The notes: a model not told the origin generated them from the sequence alone. Positions 21,216 to 29,995 are shown, counted from the first letter of the stretch. The stretch: DNA of 64,000 nt from Pseudobythopirellula maris (GCF_007859945.1 NZ_SJPQ01000001.1:992001-1056000); one strand, 5' to 3'. A program made the numbers and translations.

Positions 21216-22634
21216 ATGACTGCTCCGCTATCGATAGCCCAACGTCGCGCAGTGTTCGTGTTGCTCGTTTTTCTAGGCTTTGGTTTGTGCCCGCTGGCCT
21301 CGGGAGAAGAAAACGGAACGAAACTGCCCGTTCAGACCTACATGCCTGTCACCAACGGCAAGAGTTTTGAGAGCGTGATGCGCTCGGACTCGGAGAAGAA
21401 GCAACAGGTCATGGACCGGCAAAAAGAGATTTACGAGTCGCGTTACGACCTCAGCGACAGGCCATCGGACACGATGATGTCGGCGGGCAGGAAGCCGGTC
21501 CAAGAGGGGGTGCGGGTCAAGCCGCCCGAGGGAGCGAACTGGGAACGGCTGGCGGGCATGTCGGCCGCGGAGATCAAGCGACAAGACCTGTTCCCAATGG
21601 GCTTCCGCCCGCTGCCCCACACGAAGCACGCCACCGGCGGTCAGGTGTTCCCCCCCGAGCAGATCGACGCGATCCGCAAGGCGGAGGGCCGCGACCTAGA
21701 GCGGTTCGACGTGGCGTTCGACCTGCCGCCGCACCTGACGCCCGAGTTCCCGCCGCCGGTCTACCTTGCCAGCCGCCCCGACCTGGGCGACGTCTCGCAG
21801 GGCCAGGTGCTGACGATCAAGAACTACTTCGGCCTGCTCAAGGGCAAGGCGACCCCGGTTCAGATGGAGGGGATGCGGCTGCTGCTCACGCCCTTCCCGC
21901 AGCAGCAGTTCAACCAGACCGACGACCGCAAGGTGAGGGAGCCAAGCCTCGGCGTGTCGTGCCTCGACTGCCACACCAACGGTCACACGAACGCGGCGTT
22001 CCACCTCAACCCGGACACAAGGCCCCAGGAGGCGCGCTTCCGCATCGACACGGTGAGCCTGCGGGGCGTGTTCAACCAGCAGATCCACGGCTCGAAGCGG
22101 TCGCTGCGGAGCGTTGAGGACTTCACCGAGTTCGAGCAGCGCACGGCCTACTTCGACGGCGACCACGTCACCGCCGCGAAGAAGGGTGTGCACCTGCCGA
22201 ACCGATCGGACGCGGTGTCGATGATGGCGCAGATGCAGAACATGTTCGACTTCCCGCCGGCTCCGAAGCTCGACGTCTTCGGCAAGCTCGACCCCGCCCT
22301 GGCGAGCGAGCTGGAGCTGCGGGGTCAGGAGGTGTTCTTCGGCCGGGGCCGCTGCGCCGAGTGCCACCCGGCGCCCTTCTACCTCGACAATCAGATGCAC
22401 GACCTGCGTCTCGGGCGTTTTTACGAGCCCGGGATGGTCGCCGGCCAATACAACATGGCTGACGGGCCGATCAAGACGTTCACGCTGCGGGGGATCAAAG
22501 ACTCGCCCCCCTACCACCACGACGGCCGCTTGCTGACGCTCGACGACACGGTGGAATTCTTCAACCTGGTACTCGGCCTTGAACTGAGCACGGAAGACAA
22601 GCGGGCGCTCGTGGCCTTCATGCGATGCCTGTGA
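21216..22634 (+). CDS. Secreted di-haem cytochrome c peroxidase/MauG-like protein
   Basis: The 472-residue protein has a signal peptide (residues ~1-30, VFVLLVFLGFGLCPLASG) and two haem-binding motifs, CLDCH and CAECH. The end has the MauG/CCP-like layout: TLRGIKDSPPYHHDGRLLTL, then LDDTVEFFN. An N-terminal region of about 130 charged residues is not recognised. GAAGGAGA precedes ATG 21216. Related planctomycetal proteins are often annotated as cytochrome B6 or cytochrome peroxidase; the reaction is not established. It is the last gene of the plus-strand run that includes transketolase. Confidence 0.8.
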   Translation: MTAPLSIAQRRAVFVLLVFLGFGLCPLASGEENGTKLPVQTYMPVTNGKSFESVMRSDSEKKQQVMDRQKEIYESRYDLSDRPSDTMMSAGRKPVQEGVRVKPPEGANWERLAGMSAAEIKRQDLFPMGFRPLPHTKHATGGQVFPPEQIDAIRKAEGRDLERFDVAFDLPPHLTPEFPPPVYLASRPDLGDVSQGQVLTIKNYFGLLKGKATPVQMEGMRLLLTPFPQQQFNQTDDRKVREPSLGVSCLDCHTNGHTNAAFHLNPDTRPQEARFRIDTVSLRGVFNQQIHGSKRSLRSVEDFTEFEQRTAYFDGDHVTAAKKGVHLPNRSDAVSMMAQMQNMFDFPPAPKLDVFGKLDPALASELELRGQEVFFGRGRCAECHPAPFYLDNQMHDLRLGRFYEPGMVAGQYNMADGPIKTFTLRGIKDSPPYHHDGRLLTLDDTVEFFNLVLGLELSTEDKRALVAFMRCL

Positions 22635-22791
22635 GGCGACGCTTGGGGAACCAACCGATCGCCCCTCGGCTTGGTTGCAGGCTCCGCTCTTCGTCGACCA
22701 GGATCCGCACGCTGTGCGAGAGCACCTGAAGCACTTGCACGCGGTAGCGGCGATTGACGAGAAAGGACTTCCCCGCCTTCCTTTCCAGCAT
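22618..22791 (-). CDS. CsrA-like RNA-binding protein (small, divergent)
   Basis: The 57-residue frame reads MLERKAGKSFLVNRRYRVQV then LQVLSHSVRILVDEERSL. This follows the pattern of CsrA (LxLxRKxGExIxI...IxVxVLxIxGxxVRLGIxAP) in register, although the terminal Ala-Pro is lost. CsrA family members are translational regulators that bind GGA motifs. The start is uncertain: ATG 22791 or the TTG before it; the frame stays open upstream to 23070 without recognisable homology. It converges on the cytochrome gene, overlapping its last 17 bases. Confidence 0.45.
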   Translation of the reverse strand: MLERKAGKSFLVNRRYRVQVLQVLSHSVRILVDEERSLQPSRGAIGWFPKRRLTGIA

Positions 22792-23653
22792 CAAGAGACA
22801 CTCGCCGCGGCCCGAAACATAATGACCGGGGCAATCGATCGTGGCGGAGCTCACGTGACCGGCGCCGTGGCCAGCGTTCGGCCGCACACGGATGGCGAAT
22901 ACCACCTCTTTACGGCGCCAATCGAGCCGCAACGGCATGAGCTCGTGCGCGTCGCCCAGTCGCAAGGAGTTGCCCCTGAGCAGCGTGTGGAGGCGGCTGC
23001 CGGTGAGGTTGTTGTTGTCGGCGCGCTGGTGAGAGCGCGGAGCGGGCGCAAACGCCGGTGATTCTTCCATGAGAGCTTCCGTACGTTGGGGGATAGCGTA
23101 GGGGGACGACCACGGCCGAGTCCGCTCGGGAGGCTCTGCTCGAACGCGCGTTCAACCCGTGGGGCGCTCGGCGTCCGTCTTCGCAGAGAGGCTCTGTTCG
23201 TCGACGTCGTACCGGGGGTTTTTCTACGAGTCTCTGCGGGTCAATTCGTGGGAGGAACATCTGTTCCGAACAGGGAATAGTGCGAGGCGGCTCACAGCAT
23301 CGCGCGGAGCGGCCTGTTTTTGAGGATATGCAAACTCGGCGCCGTGGCGCCCGCGCGGTTCATGCAGGGCGGGGTCCGAGCGGCGGCGTCCCCCAGATGC
23401 CGTTACAAAACAGCTTGTCCGGCACTGTGTATCCATCGGTCGCGTCACGTCCTCGGTCGCGCCGAGCGGGAAATATCAAGCCGTGACAAGTGGCTCAACA
23501 CCCCTTGCTAGAAATCGACCGATCGGCGGCCGGCCAGACGGTCAAAGTCGAGATCATTTCTGTGAATGCCCCGCTTCCAAACGGGCTCACGAAAGATCAC
23601 ACAATACCAACGACACCGTGCGTGGTGGTCGGATCCGCGAGTGGTGGAATCCA
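22792..23653. other. Region with no recognised gene
   Basis: About 860 bases with several short overlapping ORFs on both strands but none with family resemblance or a good ribosome-binding site. The minus-strand frame of the CsrA-like gene extends open to ATG 23070 (GGAAGC upstream), so a longer 150-residue form of that protein cannot be excluded. Confidence 0.4.
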
Positions 23654-24613
23654 CTACGGCGTAACAACCAACTTGCCGCAGAAGCTCTCGCTCTCGATTC
23701 GTCGGTGGGCCTCGGCGGCTTCCTCGAGAGGGTACACGCGATCGACTGTCACGCCGAGTCGCCCTTCATTGCGCAGCCGCAGAAGCTCCTCCAAGTCTTT
23801 CCCGCGCGAGACGGCGAGCATCGGCTTCGCTTGCCGAGACTGGGGCCACGTGACCAGGGCCACGGCCAACCCGCGGAAGCTCGGCTCGGTCGTGACGTAG
23901 CGTCCCTCGGCGGTTAGGGCGGGCTTGGCGTGTTGGTACGAGCTCTTACCGGCCACGTCGAAGACGAGGTCCCAGCATTGCCCGCTCTGGACCCCCGTCT
24001 GTGCCCCTGTCTCGGCGTAGTCTTGACGCTCGTAATCCAAGAAGTCGTCGGCGCCCAGCGAGCAGACGAACGCCTCATGCTTGCCGCTGGCGACGCCGGT
24101 CACCGTGGCGCCGTACGCCTTGGCGATCTGGACCGCGAAGGCTCCCACGCCGCCGCTCGCGCCGAGCAAGAGCACACGGTCGCCTTTTTGCAGGCGCCCG
24201 TGGTCGCGCAGCGACTGCAGCGCAGTGGAGCCGGCCAGCGGCATCGAGGCGACCTCTTCGAACGGCAGGTCGTCCGGCAGCGGGACGACGCTCGTGGCGG
24301 AGCAGGTCGCCAGTTCGGCGTAGCCGCCCCCGTAGAGGTGGTCGAGGAAGGCCATCACCCGCTGGCCCTCGCCCAGCGGGCAGTCGCGGCCCGCCCGCTC
24401 GACGACCCCCGCCACGTCGTACCCCGGCACGCGCGGGAACCCCCCCGGCAACAACCAGCGGACCTCGCCGCTCCGCAACCGGGCGTCGATCGGGTTGACT
24501 CCGGCCGCGGCGACACGGATCAGCACTTCGTCGGCGGCCGGGCGCGGCGCGGCCGTCTCAGTGGGGAGCAAGACGTCGGGCTCACCGTAATCCTCGTACA
24601 CGATCGCTCTCAT
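23654..24613 (-). CDS. Zinc-independent quinone oxidoreductase-like MDR protein
   Basis: The 319-residue protein is a medium-chain reductase of the quinone oxidoreductase branch. It has N-terminal VLIRVAAAGVNPIDARLRSG, FPRVPGYDVAGVV, and the NADPH-binding loop VLLLGASGGVGAFAVQIAKA. It lacks the zinc cysteines of classical alcohol dehydrogenases. It should reduce quinones or alpha,beta-unsaturated carbonyls with NADPH, typically in stress defence. I use ATG 24613; the open frame continues upstream to 24913 but without homology. It is a single-gene unit on the minus strand. Confidence 0.85.
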   Translation of the reverse strand: MRAIVYEDYGEPDVLLPTETAAPRPAADEVLIRVAAAGVNPIDARLRSGEVRWLLPGGFPRVPGYDVAGVVERAGRDCPLGEGQRVMAFLDHLYGGGYAELATCSATSVVPLPDDLPFEEVASMPLAGSTALQSLRDHGRLQKGDRVLLLGASGGVGAFAVQIAKAYGATVTGVASGKHEAFVCSLGADDFLDYERQDYAETGAQTGVQSGQCWDLVFDVAGKSSYQHAKPALTAEGRYVTTEPSFRGLAVALVTWPQSRQAKPMLAVSRGKDLEELLRLRNEGRLGVTVDRVYPLEEAAEAHRRIESESFCGKLVVTP

Positions 24614-24736
24614 AGTATCTGCGCGCCGTAGGGGGTTTGTGGGGGCGTGGGATGGGGAAGCCGTGTGCAGGTTCCATTCCTGTTCCCGCCTGCCTTCCAA
24701 CCAGTCGCCCCCACACCGCCAAGCGGGGCGCCCCCT

Positions 24737-24766
24737 ATGTTGTGTAGCGCCATGTTGTGTAGCGCC
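24737..24766. repeat. Short 15-bp tandem duplication
   Basis: Two adjacent perfect copies of ATGTTGTGTAGCGCC lie in the 430-base intergenic stretch upstream of the quinone oxidoreductase gene. Nothing else is recognised in that stretch. Confidence 0.8.
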
Positions 24767-25041
24767 TGCGGAGCGCCGGCTCTGGCGTGTCAGCAAACAA
24801 AGCGGTCGGCGGGCGCGTGGGCTGCACCCTAGCGGATCAGAGCGGAGGTCTGATCGAAAACGTGCTTCGGACGGTTGCGCTCGATAACGGGCTGCTAGAT
24901 CCCCGGCTAACAAGCCTAATCCAGTAGCCGGCGGGGCGTCGGCGCGGCGTTTGCGTGTCGCCTCCGCAGGAGACGTTCGTAACGACTCTCGTCACGACAA
25001 GACCACTCACGAGTCACTATTTCGATACAAGGAGATCAGTC

Positions 25042-25554
25042 ATGGGACTCTTCACAAGCAAGCACTTCGACACCCTCAACGAATTGTTTTTGGCGCAGCT
25101 CAAGGACCTCTACGACGCGGAAATCCGGCTGACCGAGGCCTTGCCAAAGATGGCCGACGCGGCCGACTCGCAGGAGCTCAAGCAGGCGTTCCAGAGCCAC
25201 CTCGACGAAACGCAAGGCCACGCGCAGCGTCTCGAGCAGGTGTTCCGCACGCTCGACGCCGAGCCGGAGCGTGAGACCTGCGACGCGATGAAGGGACTGA
25301 TCAGCGAGGGCGACGATGTCGTCAGCGCCAAGGGCGACCCGGCCGTGCTGGACGCCGCGCTCATCGCGGCGGGGCAACGCGTCGAGCATTACGAGATGGC
25401 CGGCTACGGCACCGCCCGCAGCTTGGCGAACCAGCTCGGCTTGGCCCAGGCGGCCGGCCTGCTGCAGCAGACGCTCGACGAGGAGGGTGAGGCCGACAAA
25501 AAGCTCAACGCCATCGCCGAGTCGTACGCCAACGTGGCGGCCGCTCAGGCGTGA
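25042..25554 (+). CDS. DUF892 ferritin-like (YciF/YciE-type) stress protein
   Basis: The 170-residue, mostly helical protein has the DUF892 pattern: LKDLYDAEIRLTEALPKMAD, QAFQSHLDETQGHAQRLEQV, and RVEHYEMAGYGTARSLA. The Glu and His residues in these helices (E in YDAE, E-x2-H in DETQGH, EHYE) match the di-metal ligands of the ferritin-like fold. ATG 25042 is preceded by AAGGAG. Members are induced by osmotic and oxidative stress in other bacteria. It is followed by a probable terminator and a YrhK-like gene. Confidence 0.88.
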   Translation: MGLFTSKHFDTLNELFLAQLKDLYDAEIRLTEALPKMADAADSQELKQAFQSHLDETQGHAQRLEQVFRTLDAEPERETCDAMKGLISEGDDVVSAKGDPAVLDAALIAAGQRVEHYEMAGYGTARSLANQLGLAQAAGLLQQTLDEEGEADKKLNAIAESYANVAAAQA

Positions 25555-25571
25555 GCCCCACAACCATTTAG

Positions 25572-25665
25572 CGTAACCAGCGGGCGGAGCGCCCTTTGCC
25601 GGAAGGCCCCACGCCGATAGGCGCGGCGCCGGAAGGCTTGGCGCCGAGCCTGCTGGTTGCGTTTT
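25572..25665 (+). terminator. Large structured terminator-like element after the DUF892 gene
   Basis: An outer stem CGTAACCAGC (25572-25581) pairs with GCTGGTTGCG (25652-25661) with one G-T pair and is followed by TTTTC. The loop contains two related GC-rich inner hairpin units around CCGGAAGGC. It is placed 17 bases after the stop codon. Confidence 0.5.
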
Positions 25666-25692
25666 CTGCTGCGCCACTGTGAGCCCGACCCG

Positions 25693-26031
25693 ATGACCCA
25701 ACGAATCCAGCCACAAGGAAAGCAGCTTCAGGGCGAGGGGCCTCAAGGCGCCCGGCCGCGACGCCTATCTTCCTTCCGCAGACCACGCTCTTCGTCCGAA
25801 GAGAACAACGGGGAGGAGCCTCAACGCCCGGCGTTCCTCCGACGCTACGCCTGGGCGTTCGTCGTCGTGGGGCTGGCGGGCAACGCGATGTTCTTTGTCG
25901 GCAGCATCTGCTTCTTGAGCGAACGCAGCCAAACGGCCGGGGTGTGGATGTTCATTCTCGGTTCGGGGCTAATGCTCGTCAGCAGCGCCGCGGGCGTGAT
26001 CGATGAGTACGCGCAACGCCAACGTGAATAG
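25693..26031 (+). CDS. YrhK-like small membrane protein
   Basis: The 112-residue product has a polar, Gln/Arg-rich N-terminal 55 residues. Two transmembrane helices follow in the YrhK-domain pattern RRYAWAFVVVGLAGNAMFFV, GSICFL, WMFILGSGLML. The function of YrhK is unknown. ATG 25693 is chosen; a start at 25657 is possible but lies in the terminator region. The long basic N-terminus is unusual for a YrhK protein. Confidence 0.62.
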   Translation: MTQRIQPQGKQLQGEGPQGARPRRLSSFRRPRSSSEENNGEEPQRPAFLRRYAWAFVVVGLAGNAMFFVGSICFLSERSQTAGVWMFILGSGLMLVSSAAGVIDEYAQRQRE

Positions 26032-26086
26032 CGCGAATCGTACGGCTGGGTGGCGAAGATCACGAGGCGGCCCCTGGTTGTGCGCT

Positions 26087-27694
26087 CTAACGGACGAACC
26101 GGTCCCACGAGCCGTAACGCTCACACACCACACCGCGCGGCGCCGAGAGCGCAGCGACGGCGAGGCCCATGGCGGTGCAGGCGACGCCGTACACGACGCC
26201 CCCACCATCGAGCGCCCAGGGGGCGGCGGCGACCGCCACGCCCAACGGGATGTTCAAGAGGCGCCCGACGCGCACCACCTCGCCCATGCAAACGACCGAG
26301 ACGGTCGCGATCAACGCCCCGCCGATGTGGGCGACGTCGGCCGCCGCCGTCTCGACGCCGACGCCCAGCCAGGCGGGCGCCGCCATCAGCGCCACGCCGA
26401 GCGCGGTCGAGGCGGTGAGCGTCCAGGGGAAACTCATCCCCCAGATCGAGGCGAGGAATACCTCGCGCGGGCGACGGGGGAGCTCGATCAACTCGGGCGA
26501 GCGCTCGTCCGGCGTGCAGCCCTCGGCCTCGCCCCCCTTCCAGAAGATCGCCCATAGCGAGCCGCCGCGGTCGCCGCGGCGCTTCGCCCGCACCACGTGC
26601 AGGCACATCGCCACGACCTCGTCGACCTCGAGCGGGATCATCGGCAGCATGATGAGCGCCGCCAGCAGGCACATCGAGCACCAGTGGTGGACGAGAACCG
26701 GCTGCGAAGCGACCAGGAAGATGTGCGTCAGGCCCAGCGGGATGACCAGCACGCCGAAGAACGCGACCATCCATGGCATGGTGCGCCAGCGCGACGGGCT
26801 GCCCATAAAGCCCATCAGGAACTCAAACGTGTAGCTGAGCGACCCGAGGCCGGCGTCGGAGATCGGCCAGGCGTGCGACATCTTCGAGTCGAGCACTTGG
26901 CGGGTCCCCTGGGCGAAGCCGAAGAAAGGGTCCCACACGTAGGTGGTGTAGCCAAGCTGGTACACGGCCAGGTACCGCGACACCAGCCAACCGGCCAGCC
27001 CCGTGGCGATCATGATCCACCGTTGCGGCCAGCTCGAGGGGTTGTAGGTCCAGCCCGGCGGCGTGGGCGGGCCGTGCTTCATGTACATGATCATGTTCGG
27101 CATGCCGGGCACGAGGATCGTCAGCGAAATGAGCCAGGCGCCCACCAGCGTGTCATTGAGGTACCCCGAGGCGGTCGGGGCCCACAGCACCACGGGCGCC
27201 GCAGTGAGCCAGACCCCCACGAAGCAGCATCCCCACAGGCTCACCGGCCGGTCGGTCGAAAGCGCCCGCCAGCCGAGCACAACCAGCACGGCCCCGGAGA
27301 GAATGTCGCTCCAGGTCATGAGCCAGGCCCTCAGGGTCGTGTGCGTCTGGTCGCTGAACCACACGCCCCGGCCGCCGCTGGGGTCGACCCACAGCCCCTC
27401 GTTCAGGTAGCCGAAGCTCCATGGGGCGACGAGCAGCCACAGGCCCAGAGCCACGATCGACCAGTAGCACCACAGCGTCTGCCTGTGGTGCGTCTGGAGC
27501 ATCCGCCGCCGGTCATCGACTGACATGGCGTGGCCGTGCTGGTCTCCGCCGCAGTGATCTTGCCCGCCCGGCGAGTCCTCGCCCCCGTCTCTCTGGTCGT
27601 GTTCGTCATGGCCATGATCGCCGTGATTGGGTTCACCTTGCTGGTGATCGTCGTGCCTGTGATCGCTGTGCAATCCGACTTCCTGTTCGGCCAT
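26087..27694 (-). CDS. SPW-repeat / VKOR-like polytopic membrane protein with His-rich N-terminus
   Basis: The 535-residue protein begins with a ~65-residue His/Asp/Gly-rich segment (LHSDHRHDDHQQ..., HGDHGHDEHDQRDGG). Two or more SPW-type membrane repeats follow (GLWLLVAPWSFGYLNEGLW; VWLTAAPVVLW). The middle resembles vitamin K epoxide reductase, with the redox pair in VLVHHWCSMCLLAALIML. The C-terminal part has another SPW-like pair (TALGVALMAAPAWLGV). About 12 helices are visible. VKOR proteins reoxidise disulfide-forming partners; no DsbA partner is encoded nearby. The His-rich start may bind metal. I use ATG 27694 (GGAG 11 bases upstream); ATG 27727 is an alternative. Confidence 0.68.
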   Translation of the reverse strand: MAEQEVGLHSDHRHDDHQQGEPNHGDHGHDEHDQRDGGEDSPGGQDHCGGDQHGHAMSVDDRRRMLQTHHRQTLWCYWSIVALGLWLLVAPWSFGYLNEGLWVDPSGGRGVWFSDQTHTTLRAWLMTWSDILSGAVLVVLGWRALSTDRPVSLWGCCFVGVWLTAAPVVLWAPTASGYLNDTLVGAWLISLTILVPGMPNMIMYMKHGPPTPPGWTYNPSSWPQRWIMIATGLAGWLVSRYLAVYQLGYTTYVWDPFFGFAQGTRQVLDSKMSHAWPISDAGLGSLSYTFEFLMGFMGSPSRWRTMPWMVAFFGVLVIPLGLTHIFLVASQPVLVHHWCSMCLLAALIMLPMIPLEVDEVVAMCLHVVRAKRRGDRGGSLWAIFWKGGEAEGCTPDERSPELIELPRRPREVFLASIWGMSFPWTLTASTALGVALMAAPAWLGVGVETAAADVAHIGGALIATVSVVCMGEVVRVGRLLNIPLGVAVAAAPWALDGGGVVYGVACTAMGLAVAALSAPRGVVCERYGSWDRFVR

Positions 27695-27936
27695 CGGGCG
27701 TGTGACTCCGCGGGATTTCATCGGCATCGATGGGAGTTAGGGGCCGGGAGGTGAGAGGACGACTGCTTGCGACGTCCATGCAGAAAGCGCGCCACTAGCG
27801 CGGCCGCCCGGTCCACTCCGCCCGGCACACTTTTTGCCCGCAACACTTGGCGAGGGTCGCTCGAAGAGCACGCCTACCGAGACACGAGTTGGAAGTGACC
27901 AACAAAACACAAGCCACTTTGTGAAGGAGTACCGTC

Positions 27937-28236
27937 ATGCCTCAAGCCTGGAGCGACAAAGACGAGCGTCAGTACGAGCACGTCAAAAAGAGCGCTAAAG
28001 ACCGGGGACGCTCCGATGATAGGGCCGAGGAGATCGCGGCCCGAACGGTCAACAAACAGCGCCGTCAAGAGGGGCGTACGCCCAACAAAACGACCCAGGG
28101 CACGGGCAACCCGAACACGGCGTTCGAGGACCGCACGGTCGAGGAGTTGCGAAATCGGGCTACTCAACTTGGCATCAAGGGACGCAGCAAAATGCGCAAG
28201 GAAGATCTGATCCAAGAAATCCGATCCCACCAATGA
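27937..28236 (+). CDS. Small basic protein with Rho_N/SAP-like C-terminus
   Basis: The 99-residue, highly charged protein ends in RTVEELRNRATQLGIKGRSK then MRKEDLIQEI, the helix-extended-loop-helix of Rho N-terminal/SAP domains, which bind nucleic acid. The N-terminal half (WSDKDERQYEHVKKSAKDRG, then EEIAARTVNKQRRQEGRTPN) matches the pattern of small stress proteins often annotated as plasmid-stabilisation or Rho_N proteins. AAGGAG precedes ATG 27937. A clear terminator follows 58 bases after the stop. Confidence 0.72.
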   Translation: MPQAWSDKDERQYEHVKKSAKDRGRSDDRAEEIAARTVNKQRRQEGRTPNKTTQGTGNPNTAFEDRTVEELRNRATQLGIKGRSKMRKEDLIQEIRSHQ

Positions 28237-28293
28237 GAGCCGACTTAAGAATTCTTCCCACGAGCCGGGGCCTGCTCGATTGTCAGCGCTGCT

Positions 28294-28319
28294 CGCCTTA
28301 TGGCCAAGGCGCCTTTTTG
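28294..28319 (+). terminator. Rho-independent terminator after the Rho_N protein
   Basis: Stem CGCCTT (28294-28299) pairs with AAGGCG (28306-28311), with loop ATGGCC, and is followed by CCTTTTTG. Confidence 0.7.
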
Positions 28320-28492
28320 TTAGCCGCATTGCTCCGTGTCTAACCGAGAGGTGCGACTACCAAGGAGGCATTACCGTTGCGAGAGAACACACAGGTTCTT
28401 CAATTAGCCTATGCGACGAGCCTCAGGGAAACCGGCCGGTGAAGGGCTTCAGGCATGACAATTGCTGAAAGACCAGTTGACTGACCCCTCGG

Positions 28493-28541
28493 GTGTTTTG
28501 GATCAAAACACGGAGTCTTCGATTTCGTCAATCGAGACTCC
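28493..28541 (+). promoter_or_regulatory. Two adjacent hairpins in the leader of the 83-aa gene
   Basis: Hairpin 1 is GTGTTTTG-GAT-CAAAACAC (28493-28511, perfect). Hairpin 2 follows at once: GGAGTC-T-TCGATT with AATCGA-GACTCC (28512-28541, one bulged T). The start codon is 40 bases further on. They may be an RNA leader, protein-binding sites or a mobile-element scar. Confidence 0.45.
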
Positions 28542-28581
28542 TCCGATCCCCCCAATCTATTAATCCGAAGGAGATAGCGTA

Positions 28582-28833
28582 ATGGACTTACACGCACAGG
28601 ATGAGATGCAGCATCTCGGCAAGAGCGCCGGTTGTCAGAACCACAACCACGACATCATTCACGAATTGAGTCGACGTCTCGACTCGCTGTGGCGTTACGA
28701 CCAGTACATCGCCAACGCGGACTTCCGCGACGGCCTGAGGACCTTCTGGGAGGACGCCAAGCGCCAGGAGGAAGAGAACATCGAGAGGCTCAAGGGCTTG
28801 CTCTGCGAGGAGCTCAACAGCGGCTGCTTCTGA
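28582..28833 (+). CDS. Small helical hypothetical protein (83 aa)
   Basis: AAGGAG lies upstream of ATG 28582 and an intrinsic terminator lies 43 bases after the stop, so this is a real short gene. The sequence is helical (HDIIHELSRRLDSLWRYDQY; FRDGLRTFWEDAKRQEEENI) with His/Glu spacing reminiscent of ferritin-like or bacterioferritin-related mini-proteins, and three cysteines. No family is recognised with confidence. It sits among stress-type genes. Confidence 0.68.
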   Translation: MDLHAQDEMQHLGKSAGCQNHNHDIIHELSRRLDSLWRYDQYIANADFRDGLRTFWEDAKRQEEENIERLKGLLCEELNSGCF

Positions 28834-28876
28834 TTCGGAAGCGCCGGCAGGGCCGACACCCTGTGTGGCCAGCTCC

Positions 28877-28932
28877 GAACGCCCGTCGTGAGACCGCTTC
28901 CATTCAGCGGCTCGCGGCGGGCGTTCTTTTTG
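28877..28932 (+). terminator. Rho-independent terminator after the 83-aa gene
   Basis: GAACGCCCG-T-CG (28877-28888) pairs with CG-G-CGGGCGTTC (28915-28926) around a 26-base inner region and is followed by TTTTTG. Confidence 0.75.
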
Positions 28933-28995
28933 TTGATCATGCTAAAGGGTGGAGGGGCTTCAAGCTCTATTCCTGAAGCACTATTCCTTGCCGCT

Positions 28996-29640
28996 TCATT
29001 CGAAATCGCTGTACAGGTCTTCTGATTCGAGGCGGACCAGGGCTACTACCAGTCGCGGTAACTCCTTCTTATCAACGAGCCACTTCAGTCCCTGGGCGTC
29101 GCTGGCCAGGCCCAGCCTGCTGGCGGCCCTCAGCGCCCGTGCGTCGGCGAAGGGCGCCTGCTCGTCCCAAACGAGCTGGACCTCGCGGAAGAAGATGTCG
29201 GCGCCAACTTCGCCGATCCCCTTGAACTCCTTTAGCAGCTCGCGCTGCTCCTGCGGGTCGCGTTCAGCCTGCTCGCGGACGCCGCGCAGGTCGCCGCCGT
29301 AAACCTTCTGAAGGTGCTCGCACACTTCGCCGAGCATCCGACTGGTGCTCTCGTCGTAGCGGGCGTATCCCGATTCGTTTAGGGCGCGGGCACGCTGCTC
29401 CCAAGTCGACCGGGCCATCTTGTCGACGGTGGTCCAGCCCTCGTCGGCAAGGCGTTTGGCTGCCGCCGTGGCCAAGTCGACGCTGATCCTCGTGCTGTAG
29501 AGCAGCGACGCGCACAGCCAGAGGAATAGCGGGGCGGCCGTACCCTTCCCAAGGTCGATCCCCAGCTCCTCGGAATACAGCCGCCCGTGACGCTCGACGA
29601 GTTTCCGGGCGAGGTCGTGCTTGGTCGTTGTGACGCTCAT
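28996..29640 (-). CDS. Helix-hairpin-helix (endonuclease III-like) protein
   Basis: The 214-residue protein has an HhH segment, LLKEFKGIGEVGADIFFREV, and the helical surroundings of the HhH-GPD/endonuclease III superfamily (ARSTWEQRARALNESGY; LGEVCEHLQKVYGGDL). The catalytic Lys of endonuclease III is not seen in the usual place and no iron-sulfur cysteine cluster is present, so a glycosylase activity is uncertain. ATG 29640 with GGGGAGA upstream is the natural start; the open frame to 29880 is non-homologous. Transcription converges on the terminator of the 83-aa gene. Confidence 0.68.
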   Translation of the reverse strand: MSVTTTKHDLARKLVERHGRLYSEELGIDLGKGTAAPLFLWLCASLLYSTRISVDLATAAAKRLADEGWTTVDKMARSTWEQRARALNESGYARYDESTSRMLGEVCEHLQKVYGGDLRGVREQAERDPQEQRELLKEFKGIGEVGADIFFREVQLVWDEQAPFADARALRAASRLGLASDAQGLKWLVDKKELPRLVVALVRLESEDLYSDFE

Positions 29641-29876
29641 GGATTTGGTCTCCCCGGCTGGGCCGTGTCTCAAGCGGACGAGCTCCGGCCTGGGCGAACG
29701 ATCGCAGGCCGTTGAGGGTGGGGCTTCCCCCGGCTCGCTCGCGACGAAGCCGACGGGGGCTGTCCCCGTGGGGGCGCTGCGGCGTGACGACGTATCCGGA
29801 CAATCCATCACGAGAGATGCATGGATCGCGGTCGCCGCCTCCGAAGTGGAGATACTCTTTAAAAGTAGGCGGTGTG

Positions 29877-29916
29877 TCAAAGAAGGCGGCGCCGTCGGAT
29901 TGCCGACGGCGCCGCC
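29877..29916 (-). terminator. Rho-independent terminator on the minus strand
   Basis: A perfect 14-bp stem, GGCGGCGCCGTCGG (29885-29898), pairs with CCGACGGCGCCGCC (29903-29916) around loop ATTG. Read on the minus strand it ends in TTCTTTG. It terminates the secreted-protein gene ending at 29996. Confidence 0.72.
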
Positions 29917-29995
29917 CGTTCACTGCACGACGGTTCACGTCGCTGCCTTTCACTTCGCTACTGGCGGCCTCCTATGCCGTGGCGGCCCCCGAGCA

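Noticed and set aside
22675-23061. 128-residue plus-strand ORF opposite the CsrA-like frame
   Set aside because: No homology or ribosome-binding site; the minus strand carries the better pattern.
26121-26774. 217-residue minus-strand Arg/Gly-rich ORF
   Set aside because: Out-of-frame shadow of the SPW/VKOR-like gene on the same strand.
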